Below, piece after piece: positions 21,381 through 33,240 of a stretch of DNA of 64,000 nt. The translations under genes were made by a program, and so were the position numbers. The stretch's first letter is position 1. Each line of letters begins with the position of its first letter. Under the pieces are notes generated by a model. That model made no database searches, had not been told where the DNA came from, and worked only from the letters and a program-made list of their open reading frames with translations. The stretch is from Bretschneidera sinensis (Eukaryota; Streptophyta; Magnoliopsida; Brassicales; Akaniaceae), in contig CM043700.1 of the NCBI GenBank assembly GCA_023935145.1, forward strand, positions 104,398,400 through 104,462,399, read 5' to 3'.

Positions 21381-21759
21381 ATAAATTTAACTCTAAGACC
21401 AATAAAGGGATATTCTTAGGATATTAAACCTCTTGTAAAGTCTATATAGTCTTTAACAAAAGAACTTTAGTGGTTGAAGAATTTGTACATGTTTCCTTTG
21501 ATGAGACTAACCCCATTATTATTAGAAAAGTTTATTTTGATGATGATATATATTTTATTCCAAGAATTGATGCTTCTACTCCTATTGTTAACCCCAAAGA
21601 AAGTCAAACTCAAGTGGATCAAGAGGTAGATACTCCCAAACTTGATTAACCATCTACAAGATGACAATGAAATGGACTTCTCAAATATTGGAGGTATGTG
21701 AATTATCACCGAATCAATCAAATGATTGGTGATCCTTCACAAGGGGTAAGAACTCGTTC

Positions 21760-22230
21760 TTCTATTAGAGATGTATGCAACTTTGTAGCTTACTTATCCT
21801 AAGTAGAACCTAAGTCCTTTGTTAAAGATAAAATTGATGAAAACTAGATTCTTTTTATACAATAGGAGTTAAATTAGTTTGAGATAAACAAAGTTTGGAA
21901 TTTAGTTCCAAGATCGAAGGATCAATCGGTAATTAGAACTTAATGGATGTTTAGAAACAAAATGGATGAAAATGAAGTTGTAACTAGGAACAAGGCTAGA
22001 CTTGTTACTAAGAGTTACATTAAAGAAGAAGGAATAAACTTTGATGAGACTTGTGCACTAGTAGTTAGATTAAAAACTATTCGTATGTTGCTAGCTTTTA
22101 CATGCTTTAAAAATTTGAAGCTATTTCAAATGAATGTGAAAAGTGCATTTTTAAATGGTTTTATAGAAAAGGAGGTTTATGTTGAACAACCTCCTGGGTT
22201 TAAAGATCCTAACCTTCCAAGCTATGTTAT
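21760..22230 (+). pseudogene. SIRE reverse transcriptase, 5' part
   Basis: Copia reverse transcriptase entry: NKVWNLVPRSKDQSVIRT, then MFRNKMDENEVVTRNKARLV, SYIKEEGINFDETCALVVRL and IRMLLAF. Then comes FQMNVKSAFLNGFIEKEVYV with EQPPGFKDPNLPSYV. In copia elements the block reads QMDVKSAFLNG. Here AAT at 22133-22135 replaces the first catalytic Asp. The frame is cut at 22230 by Tekay A and resumes at 31380. Confidence 0.9.
22226..22230 (+). repeat. Left target-site duplication of Tekay A (GTTAT)
   Basis: GTTAT precedes TGTAATACCC of the 5' LTR and recurs exactly at 31375-31379. Confidence 0.95.
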
Positions 22231-24334
22231 TGTAATACCCGTATTTGTAAAATAAGGGCAAAGAAGTAATTTAATAAATAAGGCATAGAGTTCAAATACT
22301 TCATGCATAAAAATAAAAAAATAAAAAATTCCAGAGCGTTCAAAGAACGACAAAAGAAAGAAGAAGAAAAATAATAAATAAATAAAAAGTTAAAATAAAA
22401 TATATCAATAATAAAATAAAATAAAAATCTAGGACGCGAACGTCCCAGAAGAAAGAAGAAAGAAGATGGAAGAAGGAAAAAAAAAAATTACACATGTGTG
22501 CAGCAGGTGGCAGCACCTGCTGCCCAATTTTATACCAAGATTACATGTGTAAAAGTTGCCCTCCAGCTAAACAAAAACGTGGAAGACTTTGGGTGGGGGG
22601 AGCTGTAGATTTTTTTTAAAAAAGGCAACTTTGGTTTGTATATATATATTGCAATTGTAAAAAAAAAAAGGTCTTAACCGATTTTTTTTTTATTTTCTTT
22701 CAAATTTCTTATTTTCTTTAAATACATGGAGACCTAAAGAAAAGTTAAAAGAGTAAATTTTTGACGGAGTTTTCTGTGGAATTGCATAGGGAATCAAGAA
22801 AAGCTCTTAGAAAAACAAAAGGTAATAATGTAGTATTTTTTTTTTTAATTTCTGACATTTATAAAATTCCCAGGAAGTCAAAGTGGAAATTTTGAAAGTG
22901 TGTGGTTTATGAAGAAATAAAGAAATAATTAGAAATTAAATACAAATATTATGTCAGGTGTTGACGGTCAACAACCGGGGGAAGTTTCAAAGAAGAACGA
23001 GAAAAGCAAGGAGGTGATTCACGGGTAGCTTTAAGTGCTACGTGGTGAGTTGGATTTACTTTAAGTAATCTAAATAAAAATCAAATATCTAGTGATAATA
23101 TTAAATTTAATTAGTAGCGTATGCTTTGGTGGTAGATAAATATTTGGCTGGTAGGTATGATATAAATATTGGCCACATAGAAAATTGTTATGTAAAAAGA
23201 AATATTATTAGAATAATGAGTTAATTTAATAGTAAAGGGGATAAATAAAATTCGGTATGAGTCTGGGTAAATAAATTTATATGATATATGAGGAGAAAAA
23301 ATTAGTGAAATAATAAGCTGATTTAATAATAAAATAGATAAGTAAAATTATTGATGAGTTATGTTTAATTAGTAGATGTGATATATGAGGAGAGAAATTT
23401 TGAGGAATTTATTTCAATGATAAATTGAGAATGATCATGGTAGTTAATTTAAATATTTTTGTTTACATGTTATTGTTATATTACTGTTTATAAGCATATT
23501 TCATATTGTTGATCATATGCATATGCATTAAATAAGATAACCGAAAGAACCGGGAAAGGGCCAGTCTAATGGAACAACCGTGACGGCCAGTATATGCTGG
23601 AGATAAATTCCGTGACAGCCAGGATAAGCTGTAAAGAACCGAGAAGGGGCCGATCTAAGATAATAATAACCTGTCGACAGGTGGGAAGACGTTCCCATCA
23701 TAATCATTCATGCATTGCATCTGTTTTAATTATTGCTTTCATTATTGAAATGATGAGATGTGGTGTATTTATTGTGAATATAATTAGAGATGGATGAGTC
23801 TCCCAGTGAGAGACAGTTACAATGAGAAAAAGAGAAAAAAACATAGAAATATGATCATATGAGGATTATATAAATATTAGACTTTTTGCTATTATCCAGT
23901 TATAGGAGAAATAAATGATTAAATATTAAAGGACTATTTAAGAAATTGGAATACTTTTAGTAAATTTAATTCACTGAGCTTGTGAAGCTCACTCCTTATT
24001 TTACAATGATTTCAGGTAGCAGACAGGACTAGTAGTCTGGTGGGTTGAAAGTCAGACAAAATCATTTGCTGTAAGCCACGTACGTGTCAATATCCTCAAA
24101 CAAATGAGAAAATGAAAAACAAAAATTTATTTGTAAATATTCATGCATGTTAAGTTGTATATTATGTTTAAATTATATCAGATTGATGTACCTCCCCTGT
24201 TGAGGGATGAGGGTTACAATAAAAATTCTTGTTAGTTTTATTTTGCTTTATTATTGCATATATGTGTCGTGCTGGGATTTTCAAAATGTGATGAGACCGT
24301 CTTGAGGGTGGCCAACCCGGGATGGGTCGTTACA
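22231..24334 (+). repeat. Tekay A 5' LTR
   Basis: 2,104 bp, TGTAATACCC...GGGTCGTTACA. A segment of dispersed short repeats (CCGTGACGGCCAGTATATGC-like and GAACCG-GGCC-like) lies at 23538-23660, where the related Tekay B and solo LTRs carry expanded tandem arrays. Confidence 0.95.
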
Positions 24335-24338
24335 ATTT

Positions 24339-24350
24339 TGGTATTAGAGC
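24339..24350 (+). other. Tekay A primer binding site (tRNA-iMet type)
   Basis: TGGTATTAGAGC, four bases after the LTR. It differs from TGGTATCAGAGC by one C-to-T change. Confidence 0.85.
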
Positions 24351-24422
24351 ATTAGGTTTTAAGATTCTGTAGACTGCATGAGAACCTAAAAAGTGGAAGA
24401 TTCTAAATATACTATATTTTAA

Positions 24423-25783
24423 ATGCAGAGTCTGAGGATGACACGTGGTTGTGCGAGAGCTAGAGGTAGAGTTCAAAATCAGAGGGGACGTGGTAGACCC
24501 CCAATATTTAGGAGGACTGAAGTGGAGGAGGAAGTTGAGTTGGTGATTCCCGCAAGGGAACATGATGATAGTGCAACTAGTACGAGTCGAACTGGGAGAG
24601 TATCTGAACGTAGGAATGATGAATTGAGAGAGGCTCTTAATCATGCTTTAGAGAATGTGAATGCAGCTGAAGAAAAGGCTCCTAATTTGCAAAGAAGATT
24701 AGAGGAGAGGGATAGAAGAGAACCAAATGTGGTGAGGAAAGAGTTTCCTGAGGGAAGGGTATTTACAAATGAGATGCAAAAGGATTGCTTTGTGATGTTT
24801 CTTAAGTTTAAACCTTAGTCCTTTAGAGGAGAAGCAAATTCGGTGGAAGCTGAGCAATGGATTAGGCACGTGGAAAATTATTTTGAGGTTTTACCGGTGT
24901 CAGATAGACAGAAGGTGGTTTTTACTTCCTTTATGTTGGAGGGTGAGGCTTCTCAATGGTGGGAGGATGTTTTGCCCAGGGTAAGCACACAGGTAGAACA
25001 ACCTTTAAATTGGAGTAAGTTTAAGGATGAGTTCTTTGCAAAGTATTTCCCAGATATCTTTTGGGCACAATAGGAGAGAGATTTTATTCATCTAAAACAG
25101 GGAAGTTTATCGATGGCTGAATATGATAGCAGATTCATAGCTCTGTTAAGGTTTTTACCTGAATTGGTTAATATGGAGGTGAGAAAATGTAAGAGATTTT
25201 TAGACAGATTACACTATGATATTCGTACTAAACTCTCTTATATGGGCATAGGGAATTATGCAGTGTTGGTGGATAAAGCATTGCAGATTGAGAAGGATCT
25301 GATTGAGTTGAGGGGTAGGAGGATTTGGCTGAAGAGGTCTAGATTTGAAGGACCTAAAGATGGTAGTAGGATGGGCGTACAGGGTGGAAGACCACCCCAG
25401 AGGGGGCGTTCCTTGTCATAAGGAAATGTAGTGCAGAATCAGAGGCAAGCAGGATCTGTTGCTTCTGTAGCTCAGAGTAATACTGGTGGGACCCCTAGAT
25501 TTGAGAGTTATGGTAGAGGAGTGAGTATGCCACTAGGGGGAAGTAGTAATCTGATGTATGGTCAAGAGGCAAGAGTTTGCTTTAAATGTAATCATACGGG
25601 GCATCTGTCTCGGTATTGCCCTACACAGATATGCTTTGTATGTGGTGGAGGAGGACACGTTGCTGCAGATTGTCAAGCGGGAAAATCTGCTGACCTAAAC
25701 GTTGGAAGTGTCGGGAGAATACCAAATGGAAAGAGGAGGTGGATCAGGGGTCATGCGGGGCAGAGGGCGAGGATCTGTAGCTG
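24423..25783 (+). pseudogene. Tekay A gag with two zinc knuckles (stops)
   Basis: Begins at ATG 24423 with an Arg/Gly-rich N-terminus (RGCARARGRVQNQRGRGRPP). The retrotransposon gag domain follows from 24826: EAEQWIRHVENYFEVLPVSD, RQKVVFTSFMLEGEASQWWE, then LNWSKFKDEFFAKYFP and AEYDSRFIALLRFLPELV. Two CCHC knuckles close the protein: CFKCNHTGHLSRYC and CFVCGGGGHVAADC (about 25579-25673). Stops interrupt at about 24816, 25071 and 25419. Start choice: first Met after the primer site, in frame with the basic N-terminus. Confidence 0.88.
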
Positions 25784-25849
25784 AGTGAGGACGTGGCAGT
25801 CAGTCTCAGCCCAAAGATAGCAGAGTCTATGCATTGACCCAACAGGATG

Positions 25850-27690
25850 CACAAGCCACTCCTGATGTTGTCATAGGTATGATATCTATCCTTAGTAGGC
25901 CTGCTAGATTATGAATTGATCCTAGTGCAACCCATTCCTTTGCATCTAGTATTTATATGAAATCTATTGATGCTAGTGCTAGTCCTTTGATGCATGATAT
26001 TGTTGTTGAGGTTCCTACTGGAGATAGAGTTATTATCAGGACAATTTATCGAGGTTGTGTGATAAATATTGTTGATAGAGAATTTGAAATTGATTTATTG
26101 CCTTTAGATATGATAGATTTTGATTTAATTTTGGGGATGAAATGGTTATCTGCATATCATGCTTGGGTAGATTGTTTTAGGAAAAATGTAGTGTTCAAGA
26201 TACCCGGGCAAGAAGAGTTTAATTTTCAGGGAGAACGTAAGATACTTGCTAATTGTCTTATTTCTGCCTTAACTGCTAGTAAATGGTTGAAGAAGGGTTA
26301 TGAGGGGTATTTGACAAATGTGGTAGATTATAGCAAAGAGAGTAGAAAGTTAGAAGAAATATTAGTGGTGAAAGATTTTTCTGATGTCTTCCCTGATGAG
26401 TTGTCTGGTTTGCCTCCCAACAGAGAGATTGAGTTTTCTATTGAGATGATTCTAAGATCTGCACCCATATCTATAGCACCCTATAGAATGGCACCAGCTG
26501 AATTGAGAGAATTGAAAGTTTAGCTTCAGGAGTTGCTAGATAAACAGTTTATCCGACCTAGTATGTCACCCTGGGAAGCCCCTGTATTATTTGTCAAGAA
26601 GAAGGATGGGACAATGAGGTTGTATATTGATTATAAACAGCTGAATAAGATCACCATAAAAAATAAATATCCTTTGCCCAGGATAGATGACTTATTGGAG
26701 TAGTTACAGGGAGTTAGAGTGTTTTCTAAGATAGACCTAAGGTCAGGTTATCATCAGTTGAGGATAAAGGAGGGGGATATGCCTAAGACTGCTTTTAGGA
26801 CATGTTATGGCCATCATGAGTTTATGGTGATGCCATTTGGGTTAACTAATGCTCCTGCAGCATATATGGACCTAATGAATCGGGTGTTTAAACCATTCTT
26901 GGACAGATTTGTGATTGTGTTTATTGATGATATTTTGGTATATTCTAAGAATGAGGAAGAGCATATGCAACATTTGGAGATTGTGTTGGAGATTCTGAGG
27001 AGAGAGAAATTATACGCAAAGTTCTCTAAATGTGAGTTTTGGTTGAGTGAGATATCTTTCTTGGGGCATTTTATGTCGGGAGAGGGGATAGTAATTGACC
27101 CACATAAAGTGGAAGTGGTGTTGAATTGGGAAAGACCCATGAGTGTAACTGAAATTAGAAGCTTTTTGGGGTTGGCTGGTTATTATAGAAGATTTATCCA
27201 AAATTTTCTATGATTGTTGGACCATTGACTAAATTGACCAGGAAGGATGTGAAGTTCAGGTGGTCAGAGGAATGTGAGAGAAGCTTCCAACTGTTGAAAG
27301 AGAAACTGACGACTGCCCTGGTGTTAGTGCTTCATTCTGGTGATGAAGGATTTATGGTTTATAATGATGCGTCACATCAGGGGTTGGGATGTGTGTTGAT
27401 GCAGCATGGTAGAGTTATAGGTTATGCATCTAGGCAACTGAAAAACCATGAGATAAATTACCTGACCCATGATTTAGAATTGGCTGCCATAGTTTTTGCT
27501 TTGAAGATTTGGAGACATCATCTATATGGAGCAAATTGTGAAATTTTACTGATCATAAAAGCTTGACACATTTACCAACCCAGAAGGAGTTAAATTTGAG
27601 GCAGAAGAGGTGGATGGAGTTGATATGTGATTATGACTGTACGATTCACTATCATCCAGGAAAGGCTAATGTAGTAGCTGATGCATTGAG
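25850..27690 (+). pseudogene. Tekay A protease, reverse transcriptase and RNase H (stops, one frameshift)
   Basis: Protease: IDPSATHSFASSIYMKSIDA (about 25917, usually D-S-G-A-T-H-S-F) to DFDLILGMKWLSAYHAWVDC. Reverse transcriptase: [74 protein letters not shown] with the first catalytic Asp (about 26725), [20 protein letters not shown] and [16 protein letters not shown] with the DD pair (about 26920), then [13 protein letters not shown]. RNase [21 protein letters not shown] (about 27351) and [23 protein letters not shown] stops at 26521 and 26701 stand where Gln is usual. Frameshifts lie near 27205 and 27548. Confidence 0.92.
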
Positions 27691-29255
27691 TAGAAAGGCT
27701 ACAGGGAGATTAGCTGCTATTGGGAGTCATAATACTAGCTTGTTGATAGAGTTAAGAAGAATGAGGATGCAGTTGAGTGTCAATGATAGAGGAGTATTGA
27801 TGGCAAATATGATGATACAATCTCCTGTTATTGATCGTTTATTACAGATGCAAGGTAAAGATGAAGGGATAAAGAAGATTAAGCGGGAAGTATTAAGCGG
27901 GAAGTCAACTGAGTTTAGTATTAGAGAAGATGGCATGGTAGTATTGGGGCATAGGGTTTGTGTTCCCAATGATGTGGAGATGATGAAGGAGATACTAAGA
28001 GAAGCTCATGATTTTGTATATTCCATGCACCTAGGTAATAATAAGATGTACAGGCGATTGAAACAGAATTATTGGTGGTCAGGGATGAAGAAGGATGTAG
28101 CAGAATATATTGCTAGATGTTTGACTTGTCAACAGGTAAAGTCTAAGAATAGACATCCAGCAAGTTTATTACAACCTCTTCCAATACCTGAGTGGCCATG
28201 GGAGAATGTGAGCATGGATTTTGTCTCTGGTCTTCCCCGTACCCAAAGGGGACATAACACTGTATGGGTTATAGTGGATCCACTTTCTAAGTCTTCACAT
28301 TTTCTTCCTATTAAGACTACCTGGAGTCTAGAAAAGTTGGCTAAATTGTATGTAGCTGAGATAGTAAAATTACATGGAGTACCCTTGAGCATTGTTTCAG
28401 ATAGAGATTCTAGATTTATCTCTAGATTTTGGAGGGGTTTCTAAGAAGCTATGGGTACGCAATTACAGTTTAGTACAACCTTTCATCCACAAACAGATGG
28501 GCAGACAGAGAGAATCATCAGAATACTAGAAGATATGCTGAGAGCAAGTGTATTGAGTTTCTCAGTGAGCTAGGATGCTTATTTTCCTTTGATCGAGTTT
28601 GCATACAATAATCAGCATCAAACTAGTATTGGGATGGCACCCTTCGAGGCTTTGTATGGTAGAAGGTGTAGAACTCCAGTATGCTGGGAAGAAGTTGGAG
28701 AGAGAAAGATATATAGCCCAGAAATGATAGACTTGACTACGGAAAGGATCAAACTAGTTAGGGAGAACCTCAGAGTAGCCCAGAACAGACAAAAGGGTTA
28801 TGCCGATAAAAGAAGACGACCTCTTGAGTTCCAAGTTGGTGATTGGGTATTTTTGAAGATGTCTCCATGGAAGGGAGTGTTGAGATTTACAAAGAAGGGA
28901 AAGTTGAGCCCGAGATTTGTGGGGCCCTATGAGGTAATTGAGAGAATTAGGCCAATAGCATATCGATTGGATTTGCCTCCGTAATTAAAGCAACTACATA
29001 ATGTATTTCACGTGTCACTGCTAAGAAAGTACTTACACGATGAATCCCATCGTATTTTAAATCAGATGATAGAATTTCAGGAAGATTTAACTTTTATGCA
29101 AGTACCAGTCAAAATCCTAGATAGAAAGGATCAAGTCTTGCGCAATAAAGTCATTCCCTTTATTAAAGTATTATGGCAAAATAGAGATGTCAAAGAAGTC
29201 ATGTAGGAGCATAAAGCAAGAATGAGAAACGATTTCCCCCAACTCTTTTCTTGAT
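27691..29255 (+). pseudogene. Tekay A integrase with chromodomain-like C-terminus (stops)
   Basis: HHCC zinc-binding region: [20 protein letters not shown] ... [10 protein letters not shown] (about 28003-28140). Catalytic core: SMDFVSGLP (Asp, about 28213), IVSDRDSRF (Asp, about 28391), [15 protein letters not shown] (Glu, about 28497). Then EFAYNNQHQTSIGMAPFEAL and the GPF/Y-like module FVGPYEVIERIRPIAYRLDL. The tail has VSLLRKYLHDESHRILNQMI and then VKILDRKDQVLRNKVIPFIK with VLWQNRDVKEVM, the chromodomain-like end of this clade, thought to steer integration to heterochromatin. Stops at 28442, 28572, 28982 and 29204. Confidence 0.92.
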
Positions 29256-29270
29256 TTTAGTAAGGAAATT

Positions 29271-29303
29271 TCGGGGACGAAATTTTTGTAAGGTGGGTAG
29301 AAT
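29271..29303 (+). other. Tekay A polypurine tract region
   Basis: CGGGGACGAAATTTTTGTA followed by AAGGTGGGTAGAAT lies directly against the TGTAATACC start of the 3' LTR. The same segment precedes the Tekay B 3' LTR. Confidence 0.8.
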
Positions 29304-31374
29304 TGTAATACCTGTATTTGTAAAATAAGGTTAAAGAAGTAATTTAATAAATAAGGCATAGAGTTCAAATACTTCATGTATAAAAAAAAAAAAATTCCAG
29401 AGCGTTCAAAGAACAGCAAAAGAAAGAAGAAGAAAAATAATAAATAAATAAAAAGTTAAAATCAAATATATTACAATAAAATAAAATAAAATCTGGGACG
29501 TGAATGTCCCAGAAGAAAGAAGACGGAAGAAAGAAAAAAAAAATTACACATGCGTGGCAGCAGGTGCTAATTTTATACCAAGATTACATGTGTAAAAGTT
29601 GCCCTCCAGCTAAACAAAAACGTGGAAGACTTTGGGTGGGGGGAGCTGTAGATTTTTTTTAAAAAAGGCAACTTTGGTTTGTATATATATATATAGCAAT
29701 TGTAAAACAAAAGGTCTTAACCGATTTTATTTGTTTTTCTTTCAAATTTCTTATTTTCTTTAAATACTTGAGGACCCAAAGAAAAATTAAAAGAGTAAAT
29801 TTTTGACAGGGTTTTCTGCGGAATTGCATAGAGAATTAAGAAAAGCTCTTAGAAACACAAAAGGTAATAATGTAGTATTTTTTTTTTAATTTATGATATT
29901 TATAAAATTCCCAGAAAGTCAAAGTGGGAATTTTCAAAGTGTGTGGTTTATGAAGAAATAAAGAAATAATTAGAAACTAAATACAAATATTATGTCAGGT
30001 GTTGACGGTCAACAACCGGGGGAAGTTTCAAAGAAGAACGAGAAAGGTAAGGAGGTGATTCACGGGTAGCTTTAAGTGCTACGTGGTGAGTTGGATTTAC
30101 TTTAAGTAGTCTAAATAAAAATCAAATATCTAATGATAATATTAAATTTAATTAGTAGCGTATGCTTTGGTGGTAGATAAATATTTGGTTGATAGGTATG
30201 ATATAAATATTGGCCACGTAGAAAATTATTATGTAAAAAGAAATATTATTAGAATAATGAGTTAATTTAATAGTAAAGGGGATAAATAAAATTCGATACG
30301 AGTCTGGGTAAATAAATTTATATGATATATAAGGAGAAGAAATTAGTGAAATAATAAGCTGATTTAATAATAAAATAGATAAGTAAAACTATTGATGAGT
30401 TATGTTTAATTAGTAGATGTGATATATGAGGAGAGAAATTTTGAGGAATTTATTCAATGATAAATTGAGAATGATCATGGTAGTTAATTTAAATATTTTT
30501 GTTTACATGTTATTGTTATATTACTGTTCATAGGCATATTTCATATCGTTGATCATATGCATATGCATTAAATAAGATAACCGAAAGAACCGGGAAGAGG
30601 CCAGTCTAATGGAACAACCGTGACAGCCGGTATATGCTGGAGATAAATTCCGTGATAGCTGGGATAAGCTGTAAAGAACCGGGAAGGGGCCGATCTAAGA
30701 TAATAATAACCTGTCGACAGTTGGGAAGACGTTCCCATCATAATCATTCATGCATTGCATCTGTTTTAATTATTGCTTCCATTATTGAAATGATGAGATG
30801 TGGTGTATTTATTGTGAATATAATTAGAGATGGATGAGTCTCCCAGTGAGAGACAGTTACAGTGAGAAAAAGAGAAAAAGGCATAGAAATATGATCATAT
30901 GAGAATTATATAAATATTAGACTTTTTGCTATTATCCAGTTATAGGAGAAATAAATGATTAAATATTAAAGGACTATTTAAGAAATTGGAATACTTTTAG
31001 TAAATTTAATTCACTGAGCTTGTGAAGCTCACCCCTCATTGTATAATGATTTCAGATAGCAGACAGGACTAGTAGTCTGGTGGGTTGAAAGTCAGACGAA
31101 ATCATTTGCTGTAAGCCACGTACGTGTCAATATCCTCAAACAAATGAGAAAATGAAAAACAAAAATTTATTTGTAAATATTCATGCATGTTAAGTTGTAT
31201 ATTATGTTTAAATTATATTAGATTGATGTACCTCTCCTATTGAGGGATGAGGGTTACAGTAAAAATTCTTATTAGTTTTATTTTGCTTTAATGTTGCATA
31301 TATGTGTCGTGCTAGGATTTTCAAAATGTGATGACACCGTCTCGGGGGTGGCCAACCCAGGATGGGTTGTTACA
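29304..31374 (+). repeat. Tekay A 3' LTR
   Basis: 2,071 bp, TGTAATACCT...GGGTTGTTACA, matching 22231-24334 with scattered substitutions and small indels. Confidence 0.95.
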
Positions 31375-31379
31375 GTTAT
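31375..31379 (+). repeat. Right target-site duplication of Tekay A (GTTAT)
   Basis: Exact copy of 22226-22230. The SIRE reverse transcriptase frame resumes here. Confidence 0.95.
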
Positions 31380-32480
31380 TAAGCTTTCTAAAGCTCTTTA
31401 TGGATTGAAACAAGCTCCAAGAGCATGATATGAAAGGTTAAGTAAGTTTTTACTTGAAATGGTTTTACAAGAGGAAAAATAGATACAACTCTTTTTAATA
31501 AAACCTTTAAACATGATACATTATTAGTACAAATTTATGTAGATGATATTATATTTTGTGTCTCTAATGAATCTATGTGTCAAGAATCTACTAAGTGTAT
31601 GCAAGGTGAATTTGAGATGAGAATGATGGGAGAGCTTACTTACTTCATTGGACTCCAAATCAAACAATCAAAGGGAGACATCTTCATTAATCAATCCAAA
31701 TACACCAAGGGTTTTCTAAAGAGGTTTGGGATGAAAAATTCAAAACCAATTGGAACTCCTATAAGCACCTCAACAAAGCTTGATCTAGATGATGGAGATA
31801 AATCCGTTGAAAGTAAAAAGTATCGAAGCATGATATAAGCTTTATTATATTTGATTGCTAGTAGGCCTAATATAATGTTTAGTGTATGCACGTATGCAAG
31901 ATTCCAAGCTAATCCTAAGGAATCTCATCTTGTTCTATTAAAAGAATTTTAAGGTATTTGCATGGTACTCAAAATCTAGGTTTATGGTATTCAAGAAAAT
32001 CACCTTTTGAACTTGTTGGGTACTTGGATACTGATTTTGCTAGTTGAAGGATTGATAGAAAAAATACTAGTAGAACATGAAAATTTATAAGTGCTATGTT
32101 AACCTTTTGGTTTTCAAATAAACAAAATTCAGTTGCACTATCAACCGCTGAAGCTGAATATGTGGACGTCGGTTGTTGTTGCGCACAAGTTTTATGGGTA
32201 AAACAGTAACTAGAAGATTACGACATGTGTTTTCAAAATATTCTAATTTTATGTGATAACACTAGTGCTATCAATCTAATTAAGAACCTAATTTAACATT
32301 CTAGGACTAAACACATTAAGATTAGACATCACTTTATAAGAGATCATTCTAAAAAATGTTATATTAAACTAAATTCACACCTATAGAAGATCAAATTGTT
32401 GATATTCTTACTAAACATTTGAATGAAGAGAGCTTTTGTAAAATTAGAATGTTAATGGGCTTGAAAAACTTTGAATATTC
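31380..32480 (+). pseudogene. SIRE reverse transcriptase 3' part and RNase H
   Basis: Continuation after Tekay A: LSKALYGLKQAPRA, then IYVDDIIFCVSNESM with the DD pair intact (about 31533), MRMMGELTYFIGLQIKQSKG (about 31617), KYTKGFLKRFGMKNSKPIGT and YLIASRPNIMFSVC. RNase H: LWYSRKSPFELVGYLDTDFA (about 31982), then NSVALSTAEAEYVDVGCCCA (about 32128), and LCDNTSAINLIKN, TKHIKIRHHFIRDH. Several frameshifts (for example near 31480 and 31945) and stops. The order after the insertion matches copia reverse transcriptase and RNase H exactly. Confidence 0.9.
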
Positions 32481-32635
32481 ATGTGATTGATTGCATTTCA
32501 CTCATCATATGTACAAATGCCATTGAGTAAATGAAAATTAACTCTCTTTTGATGTTTCCCTCGCTCAATGATGGCATAGAGAAAATTAAGACTTGCAAAA
32601 ATTTCAAACTGGAGTTCAAATTTCTCAGTGAAAAT

Positions 32636-33240
32636 CATGATCCAATCGACTAAATAAAGTCATTCAGTCGACTGAATGAAGAAAAATCTTCATTAAGTCG
32701 ACTGAATCAACTCTTTAGTTTAGCAAACCATCATTGTTTTTGAACCTTAACTCTCTATCCTTCATTAATTCAACTGAACTCTTATCCAGTCGACTGAATG
32801 ACATCATACAGTCGACTGAATCAAACATACAGTCGACTACATAAGTGATGTGTTTTTTCTCTTTAGTTTATGCCACTCTTTCAGTCGATTGAACTAAAGC
32901 CCAATCAACTGAAAGCTCGTGATTTTAGAAAATTTAATTTTTATAATAACCATCTAGTCGACTGAAGAAGGACCCAGTCGACTGAACGCGCGATTTTATA
33001 AATACCCTGTTAGGTATTCTTTTATCATTTCACTTCTCTTTTTCAAAAGATTCAACGATTTCATCTCCCCTCTCTCAAAATCTTTTCAATTTCTCTTTAA
33101 AGCCAACTTGTAATTGCTATTTGAGCGTTATTCATCAATTACAATCTCTTCATTTCAGTTCTCCTCAATATCTCTTAAATATTTCAAAAACCCATCTCTC
33201 TCTATCCTCCAATTCGCGTTCTCATTCTCATTCTCTCACA
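32636..33240 (+). promoter_or_regulatory. SIRE internal motif array, TATA box and CT-rich leader before the env-like ORF
   Basis: Between RNase H and the env-like ORF the LTR motif reappears: CAGTCGACTGAATGA and close forms at about 32642, 32665, 32694, 32785, 32809, 32830, 32880, 32912, 32954 and 32975. TATAAATA follows at 32997-33004, then a CT-rich stretch (33028-33240, CACTTCTCTTTTTC, CATCTCCCCTCTCTC) up to ATG at 33241. This is the same order as in the LTR (motifs, TATA, CT-rich leader). The sequence pattern is direct; use as a promoter for the env-like ORF is inference. Confidence 0.5.

Larger units (their letters stand above)
22231..31374 (+). mobile_element. Tekay A: Tekay/Del-type chromovirus (Ty3/gypsy)
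   Basis: Complete 9,144-bp element with two LTRs of about 2.1 kb, a tRNA-iMet-type primer site and exact GTTAT target duplication inside the SIRE reverse transcriptase. Order: gag with two zinc knuckles, protease, reverse transcriptase, RNase H, integrase, chromodomain-like tail overlapping the 3' end, polypurine tract. The pol type and the GGGGACGAAATTT sequence before the polypurine tract are those of Tekay/Del chromoviruses. Both LTRs are still very alike by eye, and pol keeps long frames with isolated stops, so it is younger than its host element. Confidence 0.95.
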
